Assembly: GCA_947625905.1 (NCBI GenBank)
Contig: CANQQJ010000011.1
Span: 22,669 to 86,668 of the forward strand
DNA length: 64,000 nt
Origin: an uncultured Clostridia bacterium
Lineage (GTDB): Bacteria; Bacillota; Clostridia; Monoglobales; Monoglobaceae
Direction of reading: 5' to 3'
Part shown: piece by piece, positions 27,760 through 36,600 of the stretch
How positions within the stretch are numbered: position 1 is the stretch's first letter
Layout of the letters: the number at the start of each line of letters is the position of its first letter
Position numbers and translations under genes: made by a program
Notes under the pieces: model-generated
The model's input: the letters and a program-made list of their open reading frames with translations, nothing else
Database searches by the model: none
Told to the model about the DNA's origin: nothing

Positions 27760-28962
27760 TTACTTGGCGAATAATTTGTCCGCCAGCTCACAGCCGCGCT
27801 CGGTGAACACGCCCGTCTTTTCGGCCTCGGCCTCGGTGAATGACTTAATGCCGCTCGGCTTCTCGTCATTGCTTGAGTACAGCATGTAGGGTATGGGAGC
27901 CGCCGAATGGGTGCGCGTCGCCAGGGGCGTGGGGTGGTCGGGCATGAGCAGAACGCGAAAATCCTCGCCGCAGCCTCTCAGATATTCCAGCACAGGCGCG
28001 ACTATCTTTTGGTCGATCAGCTCGATCGCCCTGACCTTGTTGTCGATCTCGTGCCTGTGGCCCGCCTCGTCGGGAGCCTCGAGATGAATATAAACAAAGT
28101 CGCCGCCGTTTTTAAGAGCATTCACCGCCGCCTCGGCCTTGCCGTCGAAGTTGGTGTTGATGTTGCCCGTGGCACCCTCGATGTCGGGCACGTTAAGCCC
28201 CGCGCAGATGCCGATCCCCTTGATGAGGTCGACCGCCGAAACTACGGTGCCGCTGACGCCGAAGCGCTCGGCGTAGGTCGTGAGGTTCGGCTTTGTGCCG
28301 TTGCCCCATATCCATATCGAATTGGCGGGATTGAGGCCCCGCTCTATCCTCGCCTTGTTTATCGGATGGTCCTTGAGCAGCTCATAGCTCTTTTTCATCA
28401 AATTCAGAATGGTCTCGTCCTTGGGCAGGTACGGGCCGATCACCCTGTCCGAAATATCGTGGGGCGGGGTCAGCTCAAACTCGTTTTTCTTGTTGTGCCA
28501 AACCATAAGGTGGCGGTAGCTGAAGCCGCCGAAAAACTCGTATTCCCCGCAGCCCAAATTTTCGTTCACATATTTGATAAGCTCGCGGGCCTCCTCGGTC
28601 GAGATCTCGTCGGCGCTGTAGTCGAGCATGGTCTTGTCCTCGTAATTCGGCTCGTCCGACAATGTGACGACGTTGGTCCTGAAGGTCGTGTCGGTAAGCT
28701 CAAGAGGCACGTTCATCGAGACCGCCTCAAGCGGCGAGCGGCCCGTGTAATATTTTTGCGGGTCGTAGCCGAAGACCGCCAGATTGGCCACATCGCTTCC
28801 CGGGGGCAGATCATCGGGCACGGTCCTCACCATTCCCGCCTCTGAGAGTTTTGCCAGCGCGTCAATATTCGGCTTGTTTGCCGCCTCAAGAGGCGTCCTG
28901 CCGCCCAGTTCCTCCACCGGAGTGTCCGCCGCGCCGTCGGTCAATATAACAACATATTTCAT
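27760..28962 (-). CDS. apgM: 2,3-bisphosphoglycerate-independent phosphoglycerate mutase, ApgM type
   Basis: A glycolytic enzyme interconverting 3- and 2-phosphoglycerate. 400 residues of the archaeal-type (ApgM) alkaline-phosphatase-fold family, not the 510-residue GpmI form. Seen: 'VVILTDGAADTPVEELGGRT' near the start, the region 'PPGSDVANLAVFGYDP' with the catalytic serine, and the metal-binding 'EAPDEAGHRHE' and 'LLMPDHPTP'. I chose the ATG at 28962 with GAGGTGAG upstream instead of the GTG nine bases earlier. It is divergent from the phosphofructokinase gene, so two glycolytic genes share a 247-base spacer. Confidence 0.92.
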   Translation of the reverse strand: MKYVVILTDGAADTPVEELGGRTPLEAANKPNIDALAKLSEAGMVRTVPDDLPPGSDVANLAVFGYDPQKYYTGRSPLEAVSMNVPLELTDTTFRTNVVTLSDEPNYEDKTMLDYSADEISTEEARELIKYVNENLGCGEYEFFGGFSYRHLMVWHNKKNEFELTPPHDISDRVIGPYLPKDETILNLMKKSYELLKDHPINKARIERGLNPANSIWIWGNGTKPNLTTYAERFGVSGTVVSAVDLIKGIGICAGLNVPDIEGATGNINTNFDGKAEAAVNALKNGGDFVYIHLEAPDEAGHRHEIDNKVRAIELIDQKIVAPVLEYLRGCGEDFRVLLMPDHPTPLATRTHSAAPIPYMLYSSNDEKPSGIKSFTEAEAEKTGVFTERGCELADKLFAK

Positions 28963-29112
28963 AGTTCTCACCTCGTGATCAATTTAAGCAATCCTTAATA
29001 TTATACAATGGTTTTCCCCGGTTGTCAACGGCGGAACAGGGGATTTGCGGAATTTTTAACAAATTTTAACGCTGTAAATTATTGAAAATTCCCGTTTATT
29101 TAAATCGCTTTT

Positions 29113-29121
29113 TGTTATAAT
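29113..29121 (+). promoter_or_regulatory. Extended -10 promoter of the phosphofructokinase gene
   Basis: TGTTATAAT lies 89 bases before the ATG with no good -35. The resulting leader of about 80 bases shows no obvious riboswitch. This is the best promoter candidate in the apgM/pfkA spacer. Confidence 0.55.
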
Positions 29122-29209
29122 ATACAAAAATATCAATTGGGCTTGCATTTTAAATCTTATTGGGTTAAACTGTAAGAGTATTACACAGCTTATATAGGAG
29201 GTTTTTTGT

Positions 29210-30310
29210 ATGAGCGGAATCAAAAGGATCGGCGTTATGACCGCCGGCGGCGACTGTCCCGGACTGAACGCGGTGATCAGAGCGGTTGTTAAGACCGCTA
29301 TACAGGAGTACGGCCTTGAGGTCGTGGGAATAAAACACGGCTACCGCGGACTGTATCTGGGCGGAGACGAGTTTGTGCCCCTCGGCCTGCACGATGTCTC
29401 GGGCATCATCTCAAGAGGCGGAACGATACTCTACAGTTCCAACAAAGACAACCTGTTTGACTACAATTATGTTGACGAGCAAGGCCGCAGGCAGCGCGGC
29501 GACGTGTCGGACAAAGGCGTTGAGAATCTCGAAAAAGCGGGGATAGACGCCATGATCATAATCGGCGGCGACGGAACGCTGACCTCGGCCAGAGATTTTT
29601 CCCGCAAGGGCGTCAAGATAATCGGCGTGCCCAAGACTATAGACAACGACTTGTCGTCGACCGACACCACGTTCGGATTTGACACGGCGGTCGCCACGGC
29701 CACCGAGTCCATAGACCGCCTGAGGACCACCGCCGAATCCCACAGCAGGATAATCGTCGTTGAGGTAATGGGAAGATACGCGGGCTTTATCGCCATCGCG
29801 TCGGCTCTCGCGGGCGGCGCGGACGCGGCCCTGATACCCGAGATACCCTATGACATAAACAAGGTCGCCGAGACTGTAAAAGCGAACAGGGCCCGCGGCA
29901 AAAACTTTGCCTTGGTCGTAGTCGCGGAGGGCGCGAAGCCCAAGGACGGCGGCGTCGTTATATCAAAGATCGTCGAGAGCAGCCCCGACCCGATCAGACT
30001 TGGCGGCATAGGCACGGTTATCGCGGGTCAGCTGGAAGAACTGGCGGGTCTTGAGTGCCGCGCCACGATCCTGGGCCACACCCAGCGCGGAGGCACACCC
30101 ACGGCCAACGACAGGATCCTGTCCACCCGCTACGGTGCGTACGCGGTGGAGCTGCTCATGAATGGCAAGTTCGGCAACATGGTGACGCTGAACGGCGCCG
30201 ATCTGGGCTATGCATCGCTCGAAAACGTGATCGGCAAAAACAAGGCCGTTGAAAAAGACGGCTATTGGATCAAGACCGCCAGAGCGGTGCACATGTGCCT
30301 GGGAGATTAA
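29210..30310 (+). CDS. pfkA: 6-phosphofructokinase
   Basis: The committed step of glycolysis, phosphorylating fructose 6-phosphate. 366 residues. Visible motifs: 'GVMTAGGDCPGLNAVIR' at the start, 'IIGGDGTL', 'PKTIDNDLSSTD' with the catalytic Asp, 'EVMGRYAGFIA' and 'LGHTQRGG'. The glycine in GGDGT is typical of ATP users, while the lysine in PKTIDND is shared with pyrophosphate users. This G/K combination marks the 'X' or group III lineage, so ATP is the likelier donor but assay is needed. AGGAGG is nine bases upstream. The last codons (RAVHMCLGD) lie inside the first unit of a 76 bp tandem repeat. Confidence 0.95.
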   Translation: MSGIKRIGVMTAGGDCPGLNAVIRAVVKTAIQEYGLEVVGIKHGYRGLYLGGDEFVPLGLHDVSGIISRGGTILYSSNKDNLFDYNYVDEQGRRQRGDVSDKGVENLEKAGIDAMIIIGGDGTLTSARDFSRKGVKIIGVPKTIDNDLSSTDTTFGFDTAVATATESIDRLRTTAESHSRIIVVEVMGRYAGFIAIASALAGGADAALIPEIPYDINKVAETVKANRARGKNFALVVVAEGAKPKDGGVVISKIVESSPDPIRLGGIGTVIAGQLEELAGLECRATILGHTQRGGTPTANDRILSTRYGAYAVELLMNGKFGNMVTLNGADLGYASLENVIGKNKAVEKDGYWIKTARAVHMCLGD

Positions 30311-30526
30311 TATTTATATTTTTTAACAAAAATATAAATATCGGAAAAAGCCGCTGTGAGCGGTGCACATATGCCCGGGGGATTATTTTTCATATTTTTT
30401 AACAAAAATATAAATATCGGAAAAAGCCGGCCTTGAGCGGTGCACATATACCCGGGGGATTATTTTTCATATTTTTTAACAAAAATATGAAAATCGGAAA
30501 AAGCCGCCGTGAGCGGTGCACATATG
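30282..30526 (+). repeat. Tandem 76-77 bp repeat duplicating the pfkA 3' end and its dyad
   Basis: Units start at GAGCGGTGCACAT at 30282, 30358, 30435 and 30511 (the last partial). Each full unit holds the sequence of the last pfkA codons, an AT dyad (ATATTTTT-TAAC-AAAAATAT core) and TCGGAAAAAGCCG. Only unit 1 is coding. The dyad arms are fully paired in unit 1 (14 bp) and unit 3 (13 bp, with matching changes on both arms). Unit 2 carries one arm of each kind. The units could act as serial transcription ends. Nothing else codes between pfkA and rpmE. Confidence 0.92.
30310..30341 (+). terminator. AT-rich dyad at the pfkA stop codon
   Basis: ATATTTATATTTTT and AAAAATATAAATAT form a 14 bp all-AT stem around TAAC, starting at the stop codon. 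Terminator-like, but weak without GC pairs; the repeat copies downstream may reinforce it. Confidence 0.5.
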
Positions 30527-30563
30527 CGCTTGCGAATAATTTAAAAAAATTTTAAAAAAAGTG

Positions 30564-30592
30564 TTGCAATCGCGAAAATATTGTGTTATAAT
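30564..30592 (+). promoter_or_regulatory. Promoter of rpmE
   Basis: TTGCAA, a 17-base spacer and TATAAT with an upstream TG (extended -10). The leader is about 70 bases. Confidence 0.88.
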
Positions 30593-30669
30593 GTTTTGGT
30601 TGCAATTTGAAGGGTAAATAATGGAGCGTAAGCTCTTGTTCATATTAAAATCGAAAGAGGTGAAACACA

Positions 30670-30873
30670 GTGAAAGAGAAAATTCATCCGAATTATCAGC
30701 AGACGCAGATCAGATGCGCTTGCGGAAACGTTATTGACACGGGCTCCACAAAGAAGGACATCCGTATAGAAATTTGCTCGGCCTGCCATCCTTTCTACAC
30801 AGGAAAGCAGAAGCTGGTTGACACCGGCGGCAGAGTTGACAAGTTCAGAAGACGTTACGGTCTTGACAAATAG
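30670..30873 (+). CDS. rpmE: 50S ribosomal protein L31, zinc-binding form
   Basis: 67 residues of the large ribosomal subunit protein bL31. It starts at a GTG with AAAGAGGTG upstream, '[10 protein letters not shown]' being the normal start. Four cysteine-type zinc ligands are present (two in 'RCACGN', then '[14 protein letters not shown]'), so this is the zinc-containing C+ paralogue. The C-terminus '[13 protein letters not shown]' is standard. It has its own strong promoter and terminator. Confidence 0.96.
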   Translation: MKEKIHPNYQQTQIRCACGNVIDTGSTKKDIRIEICSACHPFYTGKQKLVDTGGRVDKFRRRYGLDK

Positions 30874-30917
30874 TCGGGATCGTATACCGGACTTTGACAC
30901 AGTCAATATCAAGAACA

Positions 30918-30952
30918 TAAAACCGCGGCTCTTATGCGCCGCGGTTTTTCTT
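30918..30952. terminator. rpmE terminator, left copy of a duplicated 35 bp sequence
   Basis: AAAACCGCGGC-TCTTATGC-GCCGCGGTTTTT, a strong dyad 45 bases after rpmE that also serves the convergent antitoxin gene. The same 35 bases recur at 32837-32871 with a single difference. Confidence 0.95.
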
Positions 30953-30953
30953 G

Positions 30954-31238
30954 CTATTTTATGTTTATCTGTATTTCTTTTCCCAAAGACCTGACAACTT
31001 TGGCAAGAAAATCCAAGGACGGATTATACGTCCCGCTTTCCAGCCGCGAAATATTTGATTTTCGAGTCCCGACGCGGAGCGCCAGTTCTTCCTGAGTTAT
31101 GTTCTGCTTGGCCCGCTCGTCAATTATCTGAGAGATTATCTCGTATCTGGGCTTAAGTCTTTCATACTCGGCCTTAAACTCGGGGTCTTTCATCAACAGC
31201 TCTTTTGCCGCTTCAAATTTAATGCCTGCCTTATTCAT
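30954..31238 (-). CDS. XRE-type antitoxin (HigA-like)
   Basis: 94 residues with a helix-turn-helix ('NITQEELALRVGTRKSNISR', 'LESGTYNPSLDFLAKVVRSL'). I chose the ATG at 31238, which has GAAGGA six bases upstream; it overlaps the toxin stop by 8 bases, giving tight coupling. It should neutralise the RelE/HigB-type toxin encoded just before it and repress their shared promoter through the palindrome at 31630-31651. Toxin before antitoxin is the usual HigBA order. The region is clearly more AT-rich than its surroundings. Confidence 0.88.
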   Translation of the reverse strand: MNKAGIKFEAAKELLMKDPEFKAEYERLKPRYEIISQIIDERAKQNITQEELALRVGTRKSNISRLESGTYNPSLDFLAKVVRSLGKEIQINIK

Positions 31239-31596
31239 TTTCATTCCTTCTTTCATAATCATTCTTATATTTTAGCGCGCGTTCCAACTCGGTTTTTGGT
31301 GTTTTATTTGCCTTCTTTGTAAATCCGTGAAGCAAAACAAAAGTGTTGTTTTGATATGTAAAATAAAATATCCTTGAAATATCCGAGGAAAATTTCACGC
31401 GCAATTCAAACAAATCCTTATACTTACCGCCCGATATTGGTTTTGTATATGGTTCGCGCAAATTAATTCCGTGCTTTTTTAAAAGCTCAATTTCCATAAA
31501 GGCTTTTGCCCGCATTTTCGAATTTAATGCTAATAAATATTCCAACACGGGTATTTTTCCGTTTTCTTTTTGATAGAACTCCACATTCCAATCCAT
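31231..31596 (-). CDS. RelE/HigB-type toxin (phage Gp49-like)
   Basis: 121 residues from the ATG at 31596, which has GGAGAGAG upstream. It shows the typical pattern of phage-derived Gp49/HigB-like toxins: 'FYQKENGKIPVLEYLLAL', 'KHGINLREPYTKPISGGKY', 'LFELRVKFSSDISRIFYF' and 'FVLLHGFTKKANKTP'. Members cleave mRNA on the ribosome. It overlaps the antitoxin gene downstream. The motif fit is good; the RNA target is not deducible. Confidence 0.88.
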   Translation of the reverse strand: MDWNVEFYQKENGKIPVLEYLLALNSKMRAKAFMEIELLKKHGINLREPYTKPISGGKYKDLFELRVKFSSDISRIFYFTYQNNTFVLLHGFTKKANKTPKTELERALKYKNDYERRNENE

Positions 31597-31629
31597 TATA
31601 CTCTCTCCGATTTTATTATTATACATATT

Positions 31630-31658
31630 AAGTTATCATATAAGATAACTTTTGTCAA
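31630..31658 (-). promoter_or_regulatory. Promoter and operator of the toxin-antitoxin pair
   Basis: On the minus strand a TTGACA -35 (31653-31658) is followed by a perfect 8 bp inverted repeat AAGTTATC-N6-GATAACTT (31630-31651) lying over the spacer and -10 region (TAACTT). This is what autoregulation by the HTH antitoxin would need. Confidence 0.75.
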
Positions 31659-31738
31659 GCATAAAATTTTTAATATTCGGGAACTTTTAGACTATATTTG
31701 CCGTCTAATTAAATATAAACCAAAAAAGGAGATTTATC

Positions 31739-32722
31739 ATGTTTAAAAAACTTTTGACTGTTGCGGTGATTTTTGTGATCATTGCAGGTTGTTTCACCGC
31801 ATTATGTTTTGCTGATGAAAATATCGCGAACGAGGCTGAAAATAACGCCGCCGAAAGCTTGAGCCTAAAAATAAACGGCGTTGAACGTATAGAAGTCCGA
31901 TCAAGCGGCAGCGGACACTCCGGCGAAAACAATTATATTACCGGAGATCAAAACGAAATTAAATATATAATTAACACTATTAATTCATTTGATTTAATAG
32001 ATGACGGGAAAAAGATATACGGAGCCGACGGCCGATCGGACAGTATATATGTATATTACAATGACGGCAGCAAAAAATTTCTCGATCGGTTTTCGGGAAG
32101 AATACATTATAATGATGAAAAGCAATACGGCATAAAGGATCTGAAAGGGATATTCGAATTAATTTCCGCGTTTAAAACAAAGGAATTTGTGTTAAACCAC
32201 GAGGTTACATTCGAGCCTTCGGATTGGGCGAAAGCCGATGTAGACAAGGCTATATCACTCGGACTTGTTCCGAAAGAAAATCGAATTGATTACACGGGTG
32301 ACATAACACGGCTTGACGCCTGCCGCCTTTTAAATAATTTGATGCCGATCGCTGAAAATGTCGAAACCGAAAAATCATCGTTTTCCGATACGAGCGATGA
32401 AAATATTGCAAATTTGTACAGTTTGGGAATAAATAACGGCAAGACCGAAACCCGTTTCTGCCCGTATGATTACATTATGCGGAAGGAATTTGCGAAAATC
32501 CTCGCGAAAGCCTCCGAGGTTTTAAAAATTGATGCCGAGTCCGCAAAACCTAAAATGTACGCCGATCAAGGCGAGATCTCCGATTGGGCAAAAAGCTCTA
32601 TCGACAAAACGACGGCTCTCGGCTTGCTTGAAGGTAACGGCGGCAAATTCAGGCCTAAAGACAGCATAACCAAAGAAGAGGTTATAACAATATTATTGAG
32701 ACTGCATGAGATGATTGAATAA
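31739..32722 (+). CDS. Secreted S-layer homology (SLH) domain protein
   Basis: 327 residues. A signal peptide ('LLTVAVIFVIIAGCFTALCF') is followed by a lysine/tyrosine-rich N-terminal domain of unknown type and then SLH-like repeats: 'DWAKADVDKAISLGLVP...ITRLDACRLL', 'FSDTSDENIANLYSLGINNG...MRKEFAKIL' and 'DWAKSSIDKTTALGLLEGNG...ITKEEVITILL'. SLH domains bind pyruvylated wall polymers, so this protein is held on the cell surface. AAGGAG precedes the ATG. It is AT-rich and lies with the toxin-antitoxin pair between two copies of a terminator, suggesting acquisition as a unit. Confidence 0.88.
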   Translation: MFKKLLTVAVIFVIIAGCFTALCFADENIANEAENNAAESLSLKINGVERIEVRSSGSGHSGENNYITGDQNEIKYIINTINSFDLIDDGKKIYGADGRSDSIYVYYNDGSKKFLDRFSGRIHYNDEKQYGIKDLKGIFELISAFKTKEFVLNHEVTFEPSDWAKADVDKAISLGLVPKENRIDYTGDITRLDACRLLNNLMPIAENVETEKSSFSDTSDENIANLYSLGINNGKTETRFCPYDYIMRKEFAKILAKASEVLKIDAESAKPKMYADQGEISDWAKSSIDKTTALGLLEGNGGKFRPKDSITKEEVITILLRLHEMIE

Positions 32723-32836
32723 AAAGTATTATAAACACATTAAAATACCCGAAAAGGCCGATGTATGCATACGCCTATACAATTGGTTTTACATTTTTAT
32801 AATAGCAAGACGGAAAATACGCTGATACGATTAATT

Positions 32837-32871
32837 TAAAACCGCGGCTCTTATGTGCCGCGGTTTTTCTT
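32837..32871. terminator. Right copy of the duplicated rpmE-type terminator
   Basis: AAAACCGCGGC-TCTTATGT-GCCGCGGTTTTT, 34 of 35 bases identical to 30918-30952. It ends the small SLH gene and closes the AT-rich islet. Confidence 0.9.
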
Positions 32872-32907
32872 TTACCTGAAACGGCGTTTTTTGAACATGA
32901 ACGGGTA

Positions 32908-32936
32908 TTGTAAACGCGCGCGTATTATGGTAGAAT
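32908..32936 (+). promoter_or_regulatory. Promoter of the giant surface protein gene
   Basis: TTGTAA, a 17-base spacer and TAGAAT, 64 bases before the ATG at 33000; GGGGGAGG lies before the start codon. Confidence 0.8.
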
Positions 32937-32999
32937 ATAATATATTGATCTAAAAAATAAATCGCGCAAAAAAACGCGCGCGGGGGAGGCGTATTAATA

Positions 33000-33635
33000 A
33001 TGAAGATAAAAAGATTTGTTTCGGCGGTCCTGGCTGTTTGCATGGCGCTAACTTTGGCGCCGTCTTTGGCATTTGCCGGGGACGGCGATGTGGTGTGGCC
33101 CGTCACCCGCATGCCCGAGCTTTCGGAGCTTGAGGCGGCAAACGGCGTGATCTATATGGGCACGTCGGGAGAGACAGCATGCGAGGGCGGCAAGTATATT
33201 ATAACCGTATGCCGTGACGGAAACAGCGAAAATGAGGCGTCGGTCAGCCTCGCCACCGTAGACGTGTCCGCGAAAATAAAAGAGGACTATGATATTTTAT
33301 CGGACAATATAGAGTATTACGACATCGGCGGCACGGTGATGGAGCGCAACGCGGGCACAGACGCCATGGAGAAGGTCGAGGAATACACCGAAAGCGTCAA
33401 TGATATCAGCGAGGAACTCGCTGCAAACGCGGCCGAAAGCTCCGCCGCGCCTCAAAGCGAGCTGGCTAAGATAAAAGAAGCCGAAACGGGCGAGAAAGCG
33501 CGAGCGCTCAGCCCCGAGGGCGAGCTGATGTCGGACAAGGAATTTTTTGACCGAGATAATCGAAAGCTACGGCGGCGCGGAAATGACGGCCGACGAGTAC
33601 ACCAAAAACTCCGAGAAATTAAACGACAGCGTTAG
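33000..33635 (+). CDS. Giant SLH surface protein, N-terminal fragment before a frameshift
   Basis: The ORF has a clear signal peptide ('VSAVLAVCMALTLAPSLAFA') and a secreted domain rich in Glu and Ala. After 'MSDKEF' the frame runs into an Arg-rich tail ('NRKLRRRGNDGRRVHQKLRE') of quite different composition, which looks like out-of-frame reading. Removing one T from the T6 at 33543-33548 would join it to the next ORF as ...KEFLTEIIESYGG..., giving a single protein of about 2598 residues. As it stands this fragment would be secreted but unanchored. Confidence 0.8.
   Translation: MKIKRFVSAVLAVCMALTLAPSLAFAGDGDVVWPVTRMPELSELEAANGVIYMGTSGETACEGGKYIITVCRDGNSENEASVSLATVDVSAKIKEDYDILSDNIEYYDIGGTVMERNAGTDAMEKVEEYTESVNDISEELAANAAESSAAPQSELAKIKEAETGEKARALSPEGELMSDKEFFDRDNRKLRRRGNDGRRVHQKLREIKRQR
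33543..33548 (+). other. T6 tract at the frameshift of the giant surface protein
   Basis: The reading frame changes here. With five T residues the codons GAA TTT TTG ACC GAG continue into the long ORF. Possible causes are a sequencing or assembly error, a true inactivating insertion, phase variation, or polymerase slippage that restores frame in part of the transcripts. Confidence 0.75.
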
Positions 33636-36600
33636 GGAGAACATCGCCGACTACATCGCCGTGTCGTCCTTATCCCGCATTACCTTCGCTCCCGGCGAGA
33701 CCGAAAAGCAAATCGAGATCGAGACCTTCGGCGACAGGGAACCCGAGGCGGATGAGATATTCTCGCTTCTGCTGTCGTCTCCCGAAGGCGCGGAGCTGGG
33801 CGGCCAAAACGCGGCGACGGTGACCATAGAAAACGACGATCCCAAAGAGACCGCGTACGTGGGCTTTGATTCCGAAAGCGCCGAGCTGACCGACGGCTGC
33901 GTCACGGTCAAGCGATACGGCGCGGATTACGACATGGTCTCGGCAGACATGCTGCTTGAGAGCGGCGAGAGCAAAACTATATATTTTAAGCCCTGCGAGA
34001 CCGAGGTGAAGGTGCCTCTTGACACAAGCGGCAGCGGCAGGCAGACCGTGGCCCTGCAAAATTTCAAGGGCTGCGAGGCGGGAGACATAACCTCATGCGC
34101 GGTAAGCTTCGGAGCCTCCGCCGAGGGGCTGACACTCAAGGAGATAAAGGACGCGGCGGCACTGCCCGAGCCCGATGACGGGATCGTCGAGGCCGCCAAA
34201 AAGAATCCGCCTCCTCCGCCTGTCTATGATCATACCCAATCGTTTTACCTTGACAACACAAAGGACCTTCATGCGGCAAACCCCGGAAAAGACCCTTCGG
34301 ATCCGAATAACGAGCTGAGGCTCAAGGTGTATTACGATCCGTCGCAGTTTGACGAGGCGGGAAATCTTTACGGCAGGATCATAGACGAAAGCTATGCCGG
34401 AGGCGCTTATGTGGGAAACTATTATTTCCCGCAGTCGTTTGAGACCGGCGTGTTTTCCGGAGCCAACCAGTGGAAGACCTGCCGCCGCTCGGAGTGGCGC
34501 AAGGAAGGCTACGACGATTCGCCGAACGGATATATATTCCTTGAATGGTACGACTGGCGCACATGGAACAACGGAAAAAGCACCGCCAAGCTTAATAATA
34601 TAGACCACGAGCAATACGGATATTACGCGGCCGACTGGCTGAATGCCCCGAGTCTTAATATCTCTCCGGACTGGGCAAACGGCCTGATCATGGTTATGGA
34701 TGACAGCGCTCTTGAGATAAGCCGCATATATAAGGGCGGAAAATTCGGCAGAACGAGGACCGCTGTCACATCGCTCGCCACGTCAACTAACGGAAACGGT
34801 GAAAAAGAGTTTATGCCTCAAAAGGTCAAGGGCAGTCTGCGCGTCAGCGCTTCCGACGAGGAAAAGAACAAGACGCCCGATCCGACCATAAAACTCTACG
34901 GTATCGCGGCGATGTTCAGAAAATTCAGAGTGAACGTCGAGCAGCCCGGCACTATGGAGTTTAAGAGCGAGAGCGGCACAGTGAAAAAGATCCCCGCAGC
35001 CGCGCGCCTTGCAGAGGGACACGCGCTGAGATATTTCGGTCAGGACCTGACCGTTCAATCGACCCCGGCGGGCAGCGACGGCAAGATTTACGGCGAGCTT
35101 ATCGGATACAAGGTCACGCTCAATTACTTAAACTCCGACGCCAAAAAAAGAAGCGCATTCTATTATATGGAGGACGGCCGCAAACCGTCCGAGGCCGCAA
35201 ACGCCGCAATAGGCGAAGTCAGCAAAAAAGACATCGTTTACGCGGAGCGCAAGGAGAGCACCGCGAATATAACGATAGACAAGGACTTTGTCAGAGAGAT
35301 CGACAACAGGCTCAAAGGCGTGTCGGGCAGCGGCGCCGATTGGACGACCGACATAAGCCTTCAGCCCCTCTACGGATACAAGGACATCACGGTCCAAATC
35401 GCCGCGTCAAGCGACGGAACTCTTGAGAATCACAAGGTCGGCATACACGAGGGCGAATACCATTACGGCGATACGCTCTCGCTGGCGGGCATACCCGCCG
35501 ACAGCGGCAAGGTTTTCGCGGGCGTTAAGGTCGAGGGCAGAGCGACCTCCAATTTAAGTGACGAAAAGATCATCGACTGCACGTTATGGTCCGACAGCGG
35601 CGCGCCCGTCTCGCTGACATTGGGCGACAAAAACTGCAAATTTTTTGTCCTGACGCCCGTGTTTAAGAAAAAAAGCGGCAACTACATATCGTTTGAAAAC
35701 GCGGCGAACGGCAGGGTGACTATGCTCAACACGCTGACGCCCGAGCAGATCAGAAAGATCAACGAGGCGCACTCAGACTATAATCTGTCCGAGGATCAGC
35801 TCATATATATCTGTGACCCCGCAGCGGGCGGCGCCGACGAGGCCGAAATGCTGATAAACATGATAACTCCCAAGCCCGGTAAAATATACCGCATTCAGGC
35901 GGTCGGCGCGGAGACCGAAGACGGGCGGCGCTATGTGCCGACCTACACAAACGACCGCAATTTCGGGGCAAGCACCGTGAGCGGCTACACCACGTACATC
36001 ACAGCCGCCGCCGAGATCTCGGACAATATAGTAAAAGTCAATGCCGAGACCCCCGACGCCGAACGTTACGTTCATGCGGAGGGCAGTATAGTCGGAGCGG
36101 AATACACCATAAGGGAGAGCGCGGAAAAAGTCCGCAGCGCGCCCATAGAGGGCCTCAGGGTTTACGGCCCCGGCGTGCTGTCCGAAATGTGGGTGAATAC
36201 TAAAGACAACGGATCGGTAAAAACTCTTTACCCCGAGGAGGTCAGCGACGAGACAGGCGGGAGCGGCCGCTTCAATATTTCGGGAATATACACGCTCGAC
36301 CAATCTTATGTCTTGTATTATACCAACGGGGATATCGAGGGAACCTATCTCGTAAACGGCGAAAATATTGAAAGCCTGTCAAGCGGAAACGCGCCAATAG
36401 TCTTCCAAAGAACGATCGCCCTTGACGATCAATCAAACACTGTCGTGACCGAAAACAAAAACGGATACATCGAGACTCTGCGAAACGACATAACAACACC
36501 GATATTCACAGCCGGCGCGCCGTATTCGACGAACGTTGAGTACAAATTCGCAAGCGACGCAAACAACGTGAACTACAGGACCTCTGACGGCGGAGTGCCG

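Noticed and set aside
27907-28845. 312-residue plus-strand ORF opposite apgM
   Set aside because: Antisense shadow caused by high GC; apgM has intact motifs and a good start.
30282-30526. CRISPR array
   Set aside because: Units are 76-77 bp of nearly continuous identity without variable spacers, and the first unit is the end of pfkA.
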